This document shows positions 1 through 10,166 of a stretch of DNA of 64,000 nucleotides, piece by piece (the stretch's first letter is position 1; every line of letters starts with the position of its first letter). Made by a program: the position numbers and the translations under genes. The notes under the pieces are model-generated. The model saw only the letters and a program-made list of their open reading frames with translations, made no database searches and was not told the DNA's origin. This DNA comes from an uncultured SAR86 cluster bacterium (GTDB taxonomy: Bacteria > Pseudomonadota > Gammaproteobacteria > Magnimaribacterales > D2472): the NCBI GenBank assembly GCA_902591925.1, contig CACJCN010000001.1, forward strand, positions 177,794-241,793, given 5' to 3'.

Positions 1-857
1 AGGTATAAATCTAAAATCATTTCATCATTACCAATATTACTTATTGAGGTTTCTTTTATATCCTCTCCTTCAAATGTTTTAGATGTTAATACTCTATTAG
101 GTAGTATGACTTTACCTTTATCCAAGATGCTCTTTGCTATTTCTAACATTGATTCTTCAGTTAGTGAGTTTCCAACATTAAGGCCTGAAGACTTTATAAA
201 AGTATTTGCAATACCTCCACCTACAATAATATGGTCTGCGACTTCATTAATATACTTTATAAGATTAAGTTTTGTAGAAACTTTTGCGCCACCTATAATA
301 GCAACATAAGGTCTTTCATATTTTTTAAGTGCCTGCGATAAGAAATTTTCTTCTTTCTCTAGCAATAGCCCAGAGCAAGCTATTGGAGCATTCATTATTG
401 CAGCATGAGTCGATGCCTGTTCTCGGTGCGCAGTCCCAAAAGCATCAAAAACATATATATCTCCAAGAGATCCTAATTTATTACCTAACTCTTGAGAGTT
501 CTCTTTTTCTCCTTCAAAAAATCTTATATTTTCCAAAACTTGAATATTTGATGATGACTTAAAAATTTTGTTAGATTCTAATGTATCAATGAGTTCAACA
601 TCCATGTTTATGATTTTACTTAGTTCATTTGCAACAGGTTTTAGTGAAAACTCTTCCTCGAAATTTCCTTCAACGGGTCTACCCAAATGACTTATCAAAA
701 GAACTTTTGCATTATTTTCAAGTGCGTATTCAATAGTTGGCAAGCATGCCTTAATTCTTGTTGAATCAAGAACGTCTCCATCTTTAATTGGGACGTTCAT
801 ATCCACTCTAATGACTAAGTTTTTATTATTAAGATCTAATGATGATAGGTTAATCAT
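1..857 (-). CDS. pgk: Phosphoglycerate kinase, N-terminal 285 residues (cut by window start)
   Basis: This gene is absent from the ORF track because its stop lies outside the window. Read on the minus strand from an ATG at 857, it gives the classical PGK start (RVDMNVPIKDG), then SHLGRP, the ENIRFFEGE stretch, DAFGTAHR and IIGGAKVSTK. These are the substrate and hinge motifs of the glycolytic enzyme that interconverts 1,3-bisphosphoglycerate and 3-phosphoglycerate. About 100 C-terminal residues, with the nucleotide-binding half, are missing off the left edge. The start overlaps the tkt stop by 8 bp (ATGATTAA), so the two are probably co-transcribed and translationally coupled. The two plus-strand ORFs listed here in the track are shadows of this gene. 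Confidence 0.96.
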   Translation of the reverse strand, partial: MINLSSLDLNNKNLVIRVDMNVPIKDGDVLDSTRIKACLPTIEYALENNAKVLLISHLGRPVEGNFEEEFSLKPVANELSKIINMDVELIDTLESNKIFKSSSNIQVLENIRFFEGEKENSQELGNKLGSLGDIYVFDAFGTAHREQASTHAAIMNAPIACSGLLLEKEENFLSQALKKYERPYVAIIGGAKVSTKLNLIKYINEVADHIIVGGGIANTFIKSSGLNVGNSLTEESMLEIAKSILDKGKVILPNRVLTSKTFEGEDIKETSISNIGNDEMILDLY

Positions 858-2838
858 TTAGTAATGATTTAGCTGAATTAACAACATTTTCAGTATTAAA
901 CCCAAAATGCTCAAGTAATTCACTGCCTGGAGCAGATTCTCCAAAACTTTCTATTCCAATTACTTTATCTTTTCTATTTAAAATCCTGTACCAAGAATTA
1001 GGATGACTACACTCAACAACGAGTATTGGTTTATCAGGATTAATTATTGAACTCTGAAATTCCTCAGATTGCTGTAAAAATAAATCTAAAGACGGCATTG
1101 ATACAACATTTGCAGAGATAGAGTGACTTTTTAATTCTTTTGCTGCATCTATAATCAATTGAACTTCGCTTCCTGATGCAATGAGAGTAATATCAGAGTT
1201 GTCACTTTCATCGATAAGGTAACCACCCTTGTTAATTAAAGATAATTGATCTTCAGTACGTGATATTGCTGAAGTTCCTTGTCTGCTAAAAATTAAACAA
1301 GTTGGTATTTTTTTTGATTTAACTGCCTCGTTCCAAGCTACTGCAGTTTCTACAAGATCTGCCGGCCTCCAGCTATTTAAATTTGGAGTAGATCTCAGAG
1401 TTACCATATGTTCTACAGGCTGATGTGTTGGACCATCTTCACCTAGAGCTACTGAATCATGTGTATATACGAAAATACTTGGTATCCCCATTAAGGCTGA
1501 TAATCTTACTGCATTTCTAGCATAGTCAGTAAATACCAAGAAAGTTGCGCCATATGGTTTTATGCCACCATGAAGAACCATTCCATTCATAATTGCAGAC
1601 ATTCCAAACTCTCTTACTCCATAGTTAATATGATTACCTGAAGGATTTTCATTTGAGAAAGTAGAGCTTGATGATGAAAAAGTATTATTTGATGGAGTTA
1701 AATCAGCAGATCCACCAATTAATTCTGGTAATTCTTTTACAAAAAAATCAAGGCATGCTTTTGAGCACTTTCTTGTTGCCATTGGCGTATTGTTTTTATC
1801 ACATTCTGACAAGAAGGTTTTAAAACTATTCTCAAAATCATCAGGTAAGTCGCCCTTGATTCTTCTTCTAAGTTCTGCTGATTTATCAGGATATTTTTCA
1901 TCGTAGGTTTTAATCAAATTATCCCAATCCAAATTTAATTCAGAGCCTTTTTTGGTTGAATCCCAAAAATCATATGCCTCTTGAGGAACTTTAAATGCAT
2001 CATGATCCCAATTTAGAGCTTCTCGGGTTTTTATTACTTCTTCCTCTCCCAAAGCTGCTCCATGAACATCAGCAGTTCCTGACTTATTTGGAGATCCAAA
2101 ACCAATTATTGTCTTACAAAAAATCATTGTTGGTTTATTTGTCTCATTTTTTGCATCGACTATAGCTTTATCAATTTCTTCAATATTATGGCCATCTACA
2201 CATATAGTTTGCCAACCATAACTATCAAACCTTTTTATAGAGTCATCTGTAAACCAATTTTCAATTTCTCCATCAATTGAAATTCCATTTTGGTCGTAAA
2301 AACAAATTAGTTTTCCTAGTTTGTGTGTTCCAGCAAATGAACATGCCTCATGCGAGATTCCTTCCATAAGACAACCATCACCTAAAAAAGCATATGTATA
2401 GTGATTAATTGGTTTAATATCATCTTCATTAAACTCGGCTGCCATTATTTTTTCTGATACCGCCATGCCAATAGCGTTCGCAATTCCTTGGCCTAATGGG
2501 CCTGTGGTTGTTTCAATTCCAATATCTATATCGTATTCGGGATGTCCAGGAGTTTTTGAATGTAACTTCCTAAAATCTTTAAGATCGTCTATTGATATAT
2601 CGTATCCAGTTAGATGAAGTAAGCTATACAAAAGCATCGAACCGTGCCCATTAGAAAGAACAAATCTATCTCTATCAAACCAATGAGGATTAAGCGGATT
2701 ATGATTTAAGTGTTTGCCCCATAACGAAGTTGCTATTTCTGCCATCCCCATAGGCATGCCAGGATGACCAGAATTAGCTTTTTGAACAGCATCGATGGAT
2801 AGAAATCTTAATGCGTTAGTAGGAACTGTATGCTGCAA
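850..2838 (-). CDS. tkt: Transketolase
   Basis: A full-length 662-residue transketolase, close to the E. coli length. It moves two-carbon ketol units between sugar phosphates in the non-oxidative pentose phosphate pathway, using thiamine diphosphate. Visible motifs are SGHPGMPMG near residue 23, the ThDP/metal-binding GDG...QNG stretch near residues 155-186, and the second-half YTHDSVALGEDGPTHQP. The start is a TTG with a good GGGGA ribosome-binding site seven bases upstream. It leads directly into pgk, without the epd/gap gene that often separates them in gammaproteobacteria. Confidence 0.97.
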   Translation of the reverse strand: MQHTVPTNALRFLSIDAVQKANSGHPGMPMGMAEIATSLWGKHLNHNPLNPHWFDRDRFVLSNGHGSMLLYSLLHLTGYDISIDDLKDFRKLHSKTPGHPEYDIDIGIETTTGPLGQGIANAIGMAVSEKIMAAEFNEDDIKPINHYTYAFLGDGCLMEGISHEACSFAGTHKLGKLICFYDQNGISIDGEIENWFTDDSIKRFDSYGWQTICVDGHNIEEIDKAIVDAKNETNKPTMIFCKTIIGFGSPNKSGTADVHGAALGEEEVIKTREALNWDHDAFKVPQEAYDFWDSTKKGSELNLDWDNLIKTYDEKYPDKSAELRRRIKGDLPDDFENSFKTFLSECDKNNTPMATRKCSKACLDFFVKELPELIGGSADLTPSNNTFSSSSSTFSNENPSGNHINYGVREFGMSAIMNGMVLHGGIKPYGATFLVFTDYARNAVRLSALMGIPSIFVYTHDSVALGEDGPTHQPVEHMVTLRSTPNLNSWRPADLVETAVAWNEAVKSKKIPTCLIFSRQGTSAISRTEDQLSLINKGGYLIDESDNSDITLIASGSEVQLIIDAAKELKSHSISANVVSMPSLDLFLQQSEEFQSSIINPDKPILVVECSHPNSWYRILNRKDKVIGIESFGESAPGSELLEHFGFNTENVVNSAKSLLND

Positions 2839-3009
2839 ATTTTTTCCCCGTTAGATAAAAAGATAATAATATTTTTGCAATAAAAAGCAACGACATAATT
2901 TAAATATTTCATGTTTTTTGATATAAAATAGCCATATTGTGATCTCAATTCTTTTTTAGTAAGCACTCTATAAAATAATTCTTCACAGTTTAAATTCAGG
3001 GAGAGAAAA
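2839..3009. promoter_or_regulatory. Divergent tkt/metK intergenic region
   Basis: This 171-base AT-rich gap separates two divergently transcribed genes, so it must hold promoters for both. A TATAAAAT at about 2971 is a candidate -10 for metK, but no convincing -35 pairs with it. GGGAGAG just before the metK ATG is a clear ribosome-binding site. I saw no recognisable SAM riboswitch fold, although such elements often precede metK. Confidence 0.35.
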
Positions 3010-4164
3010 ATGAGTTATATATTTACTTCAGAGTCTGTTTCGGCAGGACATCCAGATAAGGTCTGTGATCAAATTTCGGATGCTGTTTTGGACGCATATT
3101 TAGCGGTAGATCCTAATAGTAGAGTTGCATGCGAGACTATGATTAAAAATAATATGGTATTTATTGCTGGTGAAATAACTTCAACTGGAAGCCCTGATTT
3201 GGAACCTGTAGTAAGACAGACCATTAAGGATATCGGATACGATAATGATGAATATGGCTTTAATGGTGACACATGTGAATTTACAAACTTAGTTTTTGAA
3301 CAATCTCCAGACATTTCTCAAGGAGTTACCGAAGGAGAAGGCGAAAACCTAGAACAAGGTGCTGGAGACCAAGGGCTGATGTTTGGTTATGCCTGTACTG
3401 AAACTGAAGCACTTATGCCTCTTCCAATTGATCTTTCTCATAGACTAGTACGACAACAAGCAGAGGTTATGAAAAGCAATGAGCTTTCATGGCTAAGACC
3501 TGATGCAAAAAGTCAGGTAAGTGCAATTTACTCAGATGACGGAAAGACGATTGAAGGTCTTTCAGCAATTGTACTTTCAACCCAACATGATGAAGATGTT
3601 ACACAAGATGAAATTAAAGAAGGAGTAATGGAAAATATCATTAAGCCAATTGTTCCTCAAGAATGGATACTAGATTCAACAAAGATATATATCAATCCAA
3701 CAGGTAAATTTGTAATTGGTGGTCCAGTTGGTGATTGCGGCCTTACTGGAAGAAAAATTATTGTAGACACCTATGGCGGTATGGCAAGACATGGTGGTGG
3801 TGCATTTTCAGGAAAAGATCCATCAAAAGTGGATAGATCAGCAGCCTATGCAGCTAGATATGTAGCTAAAAATATTGTTGCAGCCGGGCTTGCGGATTAT
3901 TGTGAAATCCAAGTTTCATATGCAATTGGAGTAGCTAAACCTACATCAATTAATGTAAATACGTTTGATAGCGAAAAAGTATCAAAAGAGGCTATTGAAA
4001 AAATAGTTGAAGAAAAATTTGATCTTAGGCCTAAAAGTCTTATAAATATGCTTGATCTCAAAAGACCAATCTATCTTCCGACAGCGGCTTATGGTCATTT
4101 TGGAAGGACTGATATTGATCTTTCATGGGAAAAGACTGATAAAGCTTCAGAAATTTCACAATAA
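3010..4164 (+). CDS. metK: S-adenosylmethionine synthetase
   Basis: MetK makes SAM from methionine and ATP in the cytoplasm. At 384 residues it matches the usual length. GHPDK occurs at residues 13-17, the flexible-loop signature [11 protein letters not shown] at about 116-126, and the phosphate-binding [16 protein letters not shown] at about 258-273. All three domains are present. It lies 20 bases upstream of ahcY, so synthesis of the methyl donor and removal of its by-product SAH are likely expressed together. A GGGAGAG Shine-Dalgarno precedes the ATG. Confidence 0.98.
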   Translation: MSYIFTSESVSAGHPDKVCDQISDAVLDAYLAVDPNSRVACETMIKNNMVFIAGEITSTGSPDLEPVVRQTIKDIGYDNDEYGFNGDTCEFTNLVFEQSPDISQGVTEGEGENLEQGAGDQGLMFGYACTETEALMPLPIDLSHRLVRQQAEVMKSNELSWLRPDAKSQVSAIYSDDGKTIEGLSAIVLSTQHDEDVTQDEIKEGVMENIIKPIVPQEWILDSTKIYINPTGKFVIGGPVGDCGLTGRKIIVDTYGGMARHGGGAFSGKDPSKVDRSAAYAARYVAKNIVAAGLADYCEIQVSYAIGVAKPTSINVNTFDSEKVSKEAIEKIVEEKFDLRPKSLINMLDLKRPIYLPTAAYGHFGRTDIDLSWEKTDKASEISQ

Positions 4165-4184
4165 ATAAATATAAGGAAATTAAT

Positions 4185-5579
4185 ATGGAAAACGATTATA
4201 AAGTTGCTGATATAAAACTTGCAGAATTTGGAAGGAGAGAAATATCTCTTGCAGAAAATGAGATGCCAGCCTTAATGGCGTTGAGGGATAAATATAGAGA
4301 TGAGCAGCCTTTGGCTGGTGCAAAAATAATGGGATGCATTCACATGACTATTCAGACTGCTGTTTTGATGGAAACATTACTTGATCTTGGAGCAGAATTA
4401 AGATGGTCATCCTGTAACATATTTTCAACACAGGATCACGCAGCAGCAGCAATGGCTGCAAAAGGAGTTCCTGTATTTGCTTGGAAAGGTGAAACTGAAG
4501 AGGAGTACGAGTGGTGCATTGAACAAACTATTTGTAAAGATGGGAAGCCATGGGATGCAAATATGATTCTTGATGATGGAAGTGATCTTACATCAATGGT
4601 GCATGCTAAATTTCCTGACATGTTAGAGACTATCCATGGTGTGTCCGAAGAAACAACTACTGGGGTGCATAGGTTAAAAGAAATGCTTGAAAAAGGTGAA
4701 CTAAAAATTCCTGCTATTAATGTAAATGACTCAGTTACAAAAGCAAAAAATGATAATAAATATGGATGCAGACATAGTCTTAATGATGCTCTAAAAAGAG
4801 GAACCGATATGTTGCTTTCTGGTAAGAAAGGGTTAGTAATTGGTTATGGAGATGTTGGTAAAGGTTCGGCTGCAAGTTTGGCTCAAGAAGGCATGATAGT
4901 CAGTGTTGTTGAATCAGATCCAATTTGTGCGATGCAGGCATGCATGGATGGATTTGCAGTTGTCTCATGTTACAAAAATGGTGTGGTAACCAGAGATCCT
5001 AAGGATATTAACATGGATGTCATGGGTGATACGGATCTAATAGTAACTACCACTGGTAATGTAAATGTTTGTGATTCTGCAATGATAAGCACTTTAAAAA
5101 ATACTGCAGTTGTGTGTAACATTGGTCATTTTGATAATGAGATTGATACTGCTTATATGAGGGAAAACTACTACTGGGATGAAATTAAGCCACAGGTTCA
5201 CAGAGTTTTTAGAGATACAGCCCCAGATGGAACTCCTGATTTGTCGAGCAAAAACTATATTATTTTGCTAGCTGAAGGAAGATTAGTAAATCTTGGAAAT
5301 GCAACAGGGCATCCTAGTAGAATTATGGATGGATCTTTTGCAAATCAAGTCCTTGCACAAATTCATTTATATAAACAAGGCTTTGCAAATGTTAATGATG
5401 CGGATAAAAAAGCAGAAATGTTAACCGTTGAAGTATTGCCTAAGAAACTTGATGAAGAAGTTGCTAGTCTCATGGTTGAAGGTTTTGGAGGAACGGTAAC
5501 TCAACTCACCAAAGAACAAGCTGATTATATTAATGTTCCTCAGGATGGGCCTTTTAAAGAGGAAAGTTATAAATACTAA
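4185..5579 (+). CDS. ahcY: S-adenosylhomocysteine hydrolase
   Basis: This enzyme splits SAH into adenosine and homocysteine with a bound NAD, relieving product inhibition of methyltransferases. The 464-residue protein has the substrate-domain HMTIQTAVL and [14 protein letters not shown] motifs, the catalytic DDGSDLT stretch and the NAD-binding [10 protein letters not shown] near residue 222. It ends in the conserved FKEESYKY tail that reaches the NAD site of the partner subunit. Enteric gammaproteobacteria usually use the Pfs/LuxS route instead. The metK-ahcY pair here indicates the one-step hydrolase route. Confidence 0.97.
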   Translation: MENDYKVADIKLAEFGRREISLAENEMPALMALRDKYRDEQPLAGAKIMGCIHMTIQTAVLMETLLDLGAELRWSSCNIFSTQDHAAAAMAAKGVPVFAWKGETEEEYEWCIEQTICKDGKPWDANMILDDGSDLTSMVHAKFPDMLETIHGVSEETTTGVHRLKEMLEKGELKIPAINVNDSVTKAKNDNKYGCRHSLNDALKRGTDMLLSGKKGLVIGYGDVGKGSAASLAQEGMIVSVVESDPICAMQACMDGFAVVSCYKNGVVTRDPKDINMDVMGDTDLIVTTTGNVNVCDSAMISTLKNTAVVCNIGHFDNEIDTAYMRENYYWDEIKPQVHRVFRDTAPDGTPDLSSKNYIILLAEGRLVNLGNATGHPSRIMDGSFANQVLAQIHLYKQGFANVNDADKKAEMLTVEVLPKKLDEEVASLMVEGFGGTVTQLTKEQADYINVPQDGPFKEESYKY

Positions 5580-5625
5580 AAAGCTTTTATATCAATTTAA
5601 ATAAATTAAATTCATAATACTGTTT

Positions 5626-5706
5626 ATGAATTTCAAAAAAATTTTTAGTTTAATTGTAATATTCCTTTTATATGGGTGCGGTGTAAAGGGTCCTCTAATA
5701 TTCTGA
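5626..5706 (+). CDS. lptM: Minimal LptM (YifL)-type lipoprotein, 26 aa
   Basis: This ORF is too short for the track. It encodes 26 residues: a basic start (MNFKKIF), a hydrophobic stretch, and the lipobox-like LLYGC with the lipidated Cys at residue 18. It then ends immediately after CGVKGPLIF. The CGLKGPLYF core is the family hallmark of LptM, the outer-membrane lipoprotein that helps LptD/LptE mature. E. coli LptM continues for about 40 further residues that are missing here. Position supports the call, because it sits directly before lysA-dapF-DUF484-xerC, where yifL lies in other gammaproteobacteria. No ribosome-binding site is evident. A CATAAT about eight bases before the ATG would fit a very short leader. 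Confidence 0.82.
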   Translation: MNFKKIFSLIVIFLLYGCGVKGPLIF

Positions 5707-5724
5707 GAATTATATTTTTAATAC

Positions 5725-6960
5725 ATGAGTAGTTTTATATACAAAGATAATATTCTTTTTTGTGAAAATGTTGCTGTAACCGACATTGTTAAAGAGGTCG
5801 GTACTCCGGCATATGTATATTCAAAGAAGACTTTATTAGATAATTTTGATTCCTATTCTAATGCCTTCAAAAAAAATTATGGATTGGTTTGTTTTTCTGT
5901 TAAGTCTCTGAGTAATATTTCTGTACTCAAATTATTAAAAAATAAAGGAAGTGGTTTTGATATCGTCTCTGGAGGTGAATTGGAGAGAGTCTTGGCTGCT
6001 GGTGTAGATCCAAAAAAAATAATATTTACAGGCATTGCAAAATCCAACGAAGAAATTATCCAAGGCATAAGAAAAAATATTTTGTCTTTTAATATTGAAT
6101 CTGAGGCAGAAATGTTAAGAATAGAAAAATTAGCTACTAATGAAAATAGAATTGTTGATGTTGCAATAAGATTCAATCCTGAGATTGATTCAGGTGGACA
6201 CGAATATATTAAAACTGGAAGAAAAAAGGATAAGTTTGGTGTTTTATTAAAAGGAGTTATCAATTTATCTAAATATATTTTGAATTCTAGTTCGCTAAAC
6301 CTTATTGGCTTGTCATGCCATATTGGCTCTCAAATATTTGAATTAAATGATTTTGAAGAATCTGCAAAATATATAAAAAAACTTGCTAAAGAAATTAATA
6401 AACTTGGTATTGAACTTAAATTTCTAGATGTTGGAGGAGGTTTAGGTATCTCCTATACTGACTCAAGCTTTCCTTCTCCCTCAAATTTGATAAAAAATCT
6501 TGAAAATATCTTAGGTGATAGAACTGAAAAAATTATTATAGAGCCTGGAAGAAGCATTTCTGGAGATGCCGGAATTTTATTAACAAGCGTAGAATACGTT
6601 AAAGATAATTATCTTATTATTGATGCTGGAATGAATGACTTAATTAGGCCAGCTTTATATGATGCAAAACATCAAATCATAAACGTTGAGAATAATAAAG
6701 TCCCAACAAAAGAGTGGACAATAGTTGGGCCAATATGTGAGTCATCAGATGTAATGGCTAAAAATTATAGCTTGGGTGCATCAGGTGGAAGTATTTTAGC
6801 TATTAAAACAGCAGGTGCATATGGGCATGTTATGTCATCAAACTATAATTCTAGACGAAAGCCGCCAGAGATATTAGTAGACGATAATAACTTTGAGATT
6901 ATAAGAAAACGAGAATCATATGAAGATCTGATAAGACATGAGGTAAATCTTGGGTCTTAA
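5725..6960 (+). CDS. lysA: Diaminopimelate decarboxylase
   Basis: LysA catalyses the last step of lysine synthesis, meso-diaminopimelate to lysine, using pyridoxal phosphate. The protein is 411 residues, an alanine-racemase-like barrel followed by a beta domain. The PLP lysine lies in FSVKSLSN (residue 60). HIGSQ, DVGGGLG, EPGRS, GPICESSD and the C-terminal AGAYGHVMSSNYN motif are all present. dapF follows with an 11-base overlap, coupling the last two enzymes of the pathway. The start ATG lies 18 bases after the small lptM ORF. Confidence 0.97.
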   Translation: MSSFIYKDNILFCENVAVTDIVKEVGTPAYVYSKKTLLDNFDSYSNAFKKNYGLVCFSVKSLSNISVLKLLKNKGSGFDIVSGGELERVLAAGVDPKKIIFTGIAKSNEEIIQGIRKNILSFNIESEAEMLRIEKLATNENRIVDVAIRFNPEIDSGGHEYIKTGRKKDKFGVLLKGVINLSKYILNSSSLNLIGLSCHIGSQIFELNDFEESAKYIKKLAKEINKLGIELKFLDVGGGLGISYTDSSFPSPSNLIKNLENILGDRTEKIIIEPGRSISGDAGILLTSVEYVKDNYLIIDAGMNDLIRPALYDAKHQIINVENNKVPTKEWTIVGPICESSDVMAKNYSLGASGGSILAIKTAGAYGHVMSSNYNSRRKPPEILVDDNNFEIIRKRESYEDLIRHEVNLGS

Positions 6961-7729
6961 TTTTGAAAAATGGCATGGTAACGGTAATGATTTTATAATC
7001 GTTAATTCTATTGAGTGCGAATTAAAAATTACTCGAAAAAAAATAACAAAAATTTCTGACAGAAATATAGGAATAGGATTTGATCAGCTAATAAAAATAG
7101 ATCTTCCAACAAAACCTAATCATGATTTTTTTATACGATTTTTTAATGCTGATGGATCAGAAGCTGGGATGTGCCTTAATGGCATAAGATGTGCTGCAAA
7201 ATATATATGGAACAATAACTTTGCTCCTGTAGGTAGAGTAAATTTCCAAACAAAAACAAAAAACATTATTTGTGAGCCTAAAGCCAAAAAAATGATTCAG
7301 GTTCATATGGAGCTACCAAATAAAATTGAGAGTAAAAGTTTATGTGACAACTTAAAAAATAAAGGAATTAATAATTTCTTTATCTCAAATATTGGAAATA
7401 ACCATCTTTGCATAAAAATGAAATCTATTAAAAAAATTAATCTTAATGAAATATATAAAAATCTTGAAGGAGTCATAAAGGAACTCGATATTAATTTGTC
7501 GATATTTAAAAAAGATGGAAACAGTATTGATATAAGAACTTTTGAAAATGGCGTTGGTGAAACCTTGTCATGTGGATCAGCTGCATTATGCGTTGCTTCA
7601 TATTTTCTTAAGGATAAACTTCTAAAAATAAGGTCGATTGGTGGTGAATTAGCCTTTAAAAAAAATAAAAATGGTATATTAATGGCAGGTCCTGCAAGTT
7701 TTATATACAGAGGAAATATAAGTGACTAA
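6950..7729 (+). CDS. dapF: Diaminopimelate epimerase
   Basis: DapF converts LL- to meso-diaminopimelate for lysine and peptidoglycan. The chosen start is a TTG inside the lysA 3' end, six bases after GAGG. It gives the family N-terminus KWHGNGNDFIIV. The two catalytic cysteines are seen in ADGSEAGMCLNGIRC and GVGETLSCGSAAL. The first is usually followed by GNG, but here it reads C-L-N-G, a departure beside an otherwise intact active site. The protein is 259 residues, slightly shorter than E. coli DapF. The 3' end overlaps the next gene by 8 bp. Confidence 0.95.
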   Translation: MGLNFEKWHGNGNDFIIVNSIECELKITRKKITKISDRNIGIGFDQLIKIDLPTKPNHDFFIRFFNADGSEAGMCLNGIRCAAKYIWNNNFAPVGRVNFQTKTKNIICEPKAKKMIQVHMELPNKIESKSLCDNLKNKGINNFFISNIGNNHLCIKMKSIKKINLNEIYKNLEGVIKELDINLSIFKKDGNSIDIRTFENGVGETLSCGSAALCVASYFLKDKLLKIRSIGGELAFKKNKNGILMAGPASFIYRGNISD

Positions 7730-8342
7730 AGAATTAAATCCCAAAGATGTTGAGCTTTTCTTACTTGATAATTTAGATTTCTTTGAAAGTAGAGAATCAC
7801 TTGTTGGAGAGATGAAATTTAAACATTCTTCTAGTTCTGCCTCATCTATTCTTGAAAGACAAATATTAAAACTTAGAGAAGAACATAAGAATCTTATAAA
7901 TTTATTATCATCGTTCATTGAAACTGCCAACATAAATGAAGATCTTTTCAATAAATCAAAGAGTCTCACATTAAAAATTCTTGAATCTAATTCTAAACAA
8001 GAGATTATAAAAGTAGTCGAAGATGCTTTTAAAAAAGACTTTAAAGTGAACAAGCCAATACTCAAATTTTATAAAAATGAGAGGATCGATGAACTTGAAA
8101 AAGTAACTGGTCTTTCATTTCATAAAGGGGCTATTCATTGTGGATCATTCTCTTCAGAAAAAATGTCAGTTTTATTTAAAGATAAGAAAGTTGAATCTAT
8201 GGTGATTTCAGTAGTGCTTATTGAAAGTCAAATTGGTCTTTTGATGTTAGGAAGCTATGATAGATCTAAATATCTTGGTAACGAAGATACCACTTTTATA
8301 GAATATATAAGGGATGTTTTAGAGAAAAAATTATCAAAATAA
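7722..8342 (+). CDS. DUF484 family (YigA-like) protein
   Basis: A 206-residue soluble protein of the DUF484 family, recognised from its start (ELNPKDVELFLLDNLDFF), the LERQILKLREEHKNL coiled-coil stretch near residues 43-60, a GAF-like second half, and its fixed place between dapF and xerC. Its biochemical role is not established. It starts at a GTG overlapping the dapF stop (GTGACTAA), so it is translationally coupled to dapF. xerC begins three bases after its stop. Confidence 0.85.
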   Translation: MTKELNPKDVELFLLDNLDFFESRESLVGEMKFKHSSSSASSILERQILKLREEHKNLINLLSSFIETANINEDLFNKSKSLTLKILESNSKQEIIKVVEDAFKKDFKVNKPILKFYKNERIDELEKVTGLSFHKGAIHCGSFSSEKMSVLFKDKKVESMVISVVLIESQIGLLMLGSYDRSKYLGNEDTTFIEYIRDVLEKKLSK

Positions 8343-8345
8343 TAT

Positions 8346-9242
8346 ATGAAGAATACATCGCCTATTCTTAATGACATTAATGAATACCTCGTTTTTGTCT
8401 CACAAGTAAAAAATCTCTCAGAAAATACAACAAAATCATACAAAAGAGATCTTAAAAAACTTTATCTATTTCTAGAGAAATTAAACGTAACAAATTATTC
8501 AGACATAAAAGAGGAAATCTGTTCCGCATGGATAGGTGACCTATACTCTCAAAATAATAAGCCTAAAAGTATTCAGAGGCACTTATCATCTGCAAAAGGA
8601 TTTTTTAGATTTCTAAAAAAAAATAATCTTATCAGCTCGTCACCTTTTGAACTAGTTACTGCGCCAAAATCATCAAATACTTTACCTGACGTTCTTTCTC
8701 CAGAGGATGTTGAACAACTTTTGAATTTTAAGCCATCTAATACAATAGAGATTAGAGATATGGCTATAGTTGAGCTAATGTATTCATCAGGATTAAGAGT
8801 TTCAGAGACTGTAAACATTAATATTAGTGACTTTGAAGAAAATATGTCTTTTCTGCGAGTATTAGGAAAGGGTTCTAAAACAAGATTAGTGCCGATGGGT
8901 AGATTTGCTATTAACGCAATTAATAATTGGATTAGTGAGAGGGAGAAAATTTCAAATAATACCGATGCACTTTTTTTAAATTCAAAAGGTTCAAGACTCT
9001 CAGTTAGAAGCATTCAAATGAGGTTAAAAAAAATGGCAATAAAGCAAGGCCTGCCCCCAGTCCATCCCCATATGCTAAGACATAGTTTCGCTACGCATAT
9101 GCTTGAATCTAGTGGTGATCTTAGAACTATACAAGAACTTCTTGGTCATAGCTCATTATCAACTACACAGATATATACCAAATTAGATTATCAGCATTTG
9201 GCAAAAATTTATGACAAATCACACCCACGAGCAAAAAAGTGA
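8346..9242 (+). CDS. xerC: Tyrosine recombinase XerC
   Basis: XerC, with XerD, resolves chromosome dimers at dif near the terminus. It is 298 residues, the E. coli length. An N-terminal SAM-like DNA-binding domain spans residues 1-100. The catalytic domain carries the Arg in SGLRVSE, Lys in [10 protein letters not shown], HxxR in [12 protein letters not shown], His in [10 protein letters not shown] and the Tyr nucleophile in IYTKLD. Its position downstream of dapF-DUF484 and before a YigB-type HAD gene is the classical gammaproteobacterial arrangement. That supports XerC rather than XerD or a phage integrase. Confidence 0.95.
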   Translation: MKNTSPILNDINEYLVFVSQVKNLSENTTKSYKRDLKKLYLFLEKLNVTNYSDIKEEICSAWIGDLYSQNNKPKSIQRHLSSAKGFFRFLKKNNLISSSPFELVTAPKSSNTLPDVLSPEDVEQLLNFKPSNTIEIRDMAIVELMYSSGLRVSETVNINISDFEENMSFLRVLGKGSKTRLVPMGRFAINAINNWISEREKISNNTDALFLNSKGSRLSVRSIQMRLKKMAIKQGLPPVHPHMLRHSFATHMLESSGDLRTIQELLGHSSLSTTQIYTKLDYQHLAKIYDKSHPRAKK

Positions 9243-9946
9243 ATAAAAAAATAAAAATGATAACTTTTGATCTAGATGACACCTTATGGGATAACCGTCC
9301 AACAATAATTAAGGCAGAAATAGACACAAGAAAATGGATAGAAGATCAAGTTGGCAGAGTTGAATGGGGAGATTTTAATGATTTTTTAGAACTTAGAGAA
9401 GATTTAATAAAAGAAGATGAAAGCATTGCATGGGACATAAGCAAGCTCAGAAAGGAAATCTTTAGAAAAAAACTAATTCATGTAAATCCAAGAAAGTTAA
9501 GGAATGAGATTGTAGAAAGTGCATTTGATATTTTTATATCTAAAAGGCATGAAATTGTGTTTTTTGATGGAGTGGAAAAATGTATTGCGGATTTGTCAAA
9601 AAAATATTTACTAGGGATATTAACCAATGGAAATGCGGATATTTATAAATTTAAGATTGGAAAATATTTTAAGTTTTCTATTAGTTCTCTTGAGGCTAGA
9701 GATAGCAAACCAAACAGATCTCATTTTGACATGGCCTTGGCCCAAGTGAATGATGTTACTTTTGAAAATATGCTTCATATTGGTGATCATCAAATAAATG
9801 ATATGTATGCTGCCAATAATCTTGGTATAGATTGCTTATGGTTTAATAATAATCATGATGAATGGACGCAAAATTTTAAAAAACCAGATGAATTCTCATC
9901 TTGGCAAAATTTAACAAATATAATAAAAGATAAATATGAAAGATAA
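9239..9946 (+). CDS. HAD-family phosphatase (YigB-like)
   Basis: A 235-residue haloacid-dehalogenase hydrolase. The nucleophile motif [10 protein letters not shown] lies at residues 10-19, motif II is LTNGNAD, the lysine is in RDSKPN and the acidic motif is [13 protein letters not shown] helical cap spans roughly residues 20-110. In E. coli the same locus holds yigB, one of several phosphatases acting on 5-amino-6-(ribitylamino)uracil phosphate in riboflavin synthesis. The substrate here is inferred from synteny only. It starts at a GTG overlapping the xerC stop by four bases (GTGA). Confidence 0.88.
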   Translation: MNKKIKMITFDLDDTLWDNRPTIIKAEIDTRKWIEDQVGRVEWGDFNDFLELREDLIKEDESIAWDISKLRKEIFRKKLIHVNPRKLRNEIVESAFDIFISKRHEIVFFDGVEKCIADLSKKYLLGILTNGNADIYKFKIGKYFKFSISSLEARDSKPNRSHFDMALAQVNDVTFENMLHIGDHQINDMYAANNLGIDCLWFNNNHDEWTQNFKKPDEFSSWQNLTNIIKDKYER

Positions 9947-10166
9947 AGATCTAATAGAAGCGCTTAAAAACATTATTGAGAAAGAACTCAAAATTTTTAA
10001 TAAGCTAATTCCAAAAGATGCAGTCAAGAATATTGAGGACAGTATTTTTCCTCAAATTGAAAAAATTGTAGAACAAAGTGGCTATGTCAAAAAAACAAAA
10101 TATGAGAACCTCAAAAGAATTATTGATAATCTTGAGGAAAGGATCTCTGATTTAGAAAAGAATTAA
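9936..10166 (+). CDS. ubiK: UbiK/BMFP-like ubiquinone accessory protein
   Basis: A 76-residue, highly charged, almost wholly helical protein. Its C-terminal half (KKTKYENLKRIIDNLEERIS) reads like the coiled coil that closes YqiC/UbiK proteins, which trimerise and assist the soluble Ubi complex. The N-terminal half would be the membrane-interacting amphipathic helix. Identity rests on pattern and length, not on a search. It overlaps the HAD gene by 11 bases and shares its TTAA stop region with the convergent cupredoxin gene. Confidence 0.6.
   Translation: MKDKDLIEALKNIIEKELKIFNKLIPKDAVKNIEDSIFPQIEKIVEQSGYVKKTKYENLKRIIDNLEERISDLEKN

Noticed and set aside
106-562. Two plus-strand ORFs (106-309, 329-562)
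   Set aside because: They lie antisense to the clear pgk coding sequence on the minus strand.
2839-3009. SAM riboswitch upstream of metK
   Set aside because: No recognisable paired core or conserved SAM-binding motif could be traced. A covariance search (Infernal) would decide.
8573-9013. Antisense ORF of 146 aa opposite xerC
   Set aside because: The Ser/Leu/Phe-rich composition is typical of a shadow frame, and xerC is unmistakable.
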